Shown: piece after piece, positions 5,740 through 6,528 of the stretch
Layout: each line of letters begins with the position of its first letter
Position numbering within the stretch: the stretch's first letter is position 1
DNA from: Hyphomicrobiales bacterium
Lineage (GTDB): Bacteria > Pseudomonadota > Alphaproteobacteria > Rhizobiales > Beijerinckiaceae
Assembly: GCA_027489835.1 (NCBI GenBank)
Contig: JAIXZF010000269.1
Location: forward strand, 1 to 6,528
Reading direction: 5' to 3'
Length of the DNA: 6,528 nucleotides
Notes under the pieces: generated by a model
Told to the model about the DNA's origin: nothing
The model's input: only the letters and a program-made list of their open reading frames with translations
Databases searched by the model: none
Translations under genes and position numbers: made by a program

Positions 5740-6528
5740 TCACTCGATGACGATGCGCGGCGCCTTGCGCGCCGTGCCGCCTTCCAGGCTGTCCCTGACC
5801 TGACGGGCAATGGCCAGGTACGATTTGGCATGGACGCTGTCGGGATCCGACGCCACGATCGGCCTGCCGCCATCCGAGGTCTCGCGGATCGGCATGGCCA
5901 GTGGGATTTCGCCCAGGAAGGGCACGCCCAGCCGCTCGGCCTCGTGCCGCGCGCCGCCATGGGCGAAGATGTCCGAGCGGTGGCCGCATTCCGGGCAGAC
6001 GAAATAGCTCATGTTCTCGACGATGCCGAGGATCGGCACCTCCACGCGCTTGAACATCGCGACGCCGCGGCGCGCGTCGAGCAAAGCGAGATCCTGCGGC
6101 GTCGAGACGATGACCGCGCCGGCCAGCGGCGTCTGCTGCGCCATGGTGAGCTGCGCGTCGCCGGTGCCGGGAGGCATGTCCACGACGAGCACGTCGAGCT
6201 CGCCCCAGGCCACCTCGCGCAGCATCTGCGTGATGGCCGAGATGACCATGGGACCACGCCAGATCATCGGCGTTTCCTCGTCGATGAGGAAGCCGATCGA
6301 CATGATCTTGAGCCCGTAGGCCTCCATCGGCGCGAGCGTGCGGCCCGAGACGAGGCGCGGCTTGCCGGTGACGCCGAAGATCTTCGGAACGGAGGGGCCA
6401 TAGATGTCCGCATCCATGATCCCGACCCTGAGGCCGATGGCGGCGAGGCCGACGGCGAGATTGGCCGCCGTGGTCGACTTGCCGACGCCGCCCTTGCCGC
6501 TCGCCACCGCCACGATGTGCCTGACGCC
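5740..6528 (-). CDS. mrp: Iron-sulfur cluster carrier protein Mrp/ApbC (partial, N-terminus missing)
   Basis: A P-loop ATPase of the Mrp/NBP35 family that binds a [4Fe-4S] cluster, usually as a dimer, and hands it to target apoproteins in the cytoplasm. The frame runs off the right edge; 262 residues are visible, beginning GVRHIVAVASGKGG. Motifs by visible residue: deviant Walker A SGKGGVGKST at 10-19, MDADIYGPS at 38-46, DMPPGTGD at 117-124, and the cluster-binding CPEC at 178-181 (bases 5986-5997). The GTG at 6513 is internal. Longer family members carry an N-terminal MIP18/DUF59 domain of about 90-100 residues, which would lie outside the window. The C-terminus ends IVIE. The gene converges on the small membrane protein gene, with a terminator between them. 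The call is firm; its specific client proteins are unknown. Confidence 0.96.
   Translation of the reverse strand, partial: GVRHIVAVASGKGGVGKSTTAANLAVGLAAIGLRVGIMDADIYGPSVPKIFGVTGKPRLVSGRTLAPMEAYGLKIMSIGFLIDEETPMIWRGPMVISAITQMLREVAWGELDVLVVDMPPGTGDAQLTMAQQTPLAGAVIVSTPQDLALLDARRGVAMFKRVEVPILGIVENMSYFVCPECGHRSDIFAHGGARHEAERLGVPFLGEIPLAMPIRETSDGGRPIVASDPDSVHAKSYLAIARQVRDSLEGGTARKAPRIVIE

Overview
The window reads as a piece of a GC-rich alphaproteobacterial chromosome, most likely Hyphomicrobiales (Rhizobiales). This rests on the strong G/C bias at third codon positions, the style of the FdhD and Mrp proteins, a CTTGA-type promoter close to the rhizobial sigma-70 consensus, and a compact layout with overlapping genes. 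The taxonomic call is inference. I see no IS element, tRNA, rRNA, CRISPR array or phage gene. Every base lies in or within about 140 bases of a gene; the two largest gaps are 138 bases (before fdhD) and 95 bases (after mobA).

Left region (1-2533, plus strand): the end of a peptide/nickel-type ABC importer operon. It holds the C-terminal part of an inner-membrane permease (DppC type), then two ATPases (DppD type and DppF type). The ATPase genes overlap by four bases (ATGA). The substrate-binding protein and the first permease should lie upstream, outside the window. Both ATPases carry a four-cysteine C-terminal segment of the kind that binds a [4Fe-4S] cluster in some characterised relatives.

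Middle-left (2534-3796, minus strand): a 420-residue polytopic membrane protein with an O-antigen ligase/polymerase (Wzy_C)-like segment. It converges on the ABC operon with no base between the two stop codons. No other glycan gene is nearby.

Middle-right (3935-5462, plus strand): fdhD and mobA, overlapping by 8 bases, form a molybdenum-cofactor unit. MobA adds GMP to molybdopterin to build the guanine dinucleotide cofactor. FdhD/FdsC-type proteins bind bis-MGD and pass it, sulfurated, to formate dehydrogenase. The 138-base divergent gap before fdhD holds a Crp/Fnr-type dyad and a promoter candidate so close to the ATG that the mRNA may be leaderless.

Right region (5463-6528): a 41-residue small membrane or lipoprotein gene with a strong Shine-Dalgarno and a near-consensus promoter of its own. 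It faces the minus-strand gene mrp (apbC), an Fe-S carrier ATPase whose N-terminus runs off the window. A hairpin followed by a short U run ends mrp.

Most of the window is ordinary housekeeping and transport. I do not see a new multi-gene system. The points that deserve a second look are the fdhD control region, the altered cysteine pattern in FdhD, the small gene with its dyad-bearing promoter, and the isolated Wzy-like gene.
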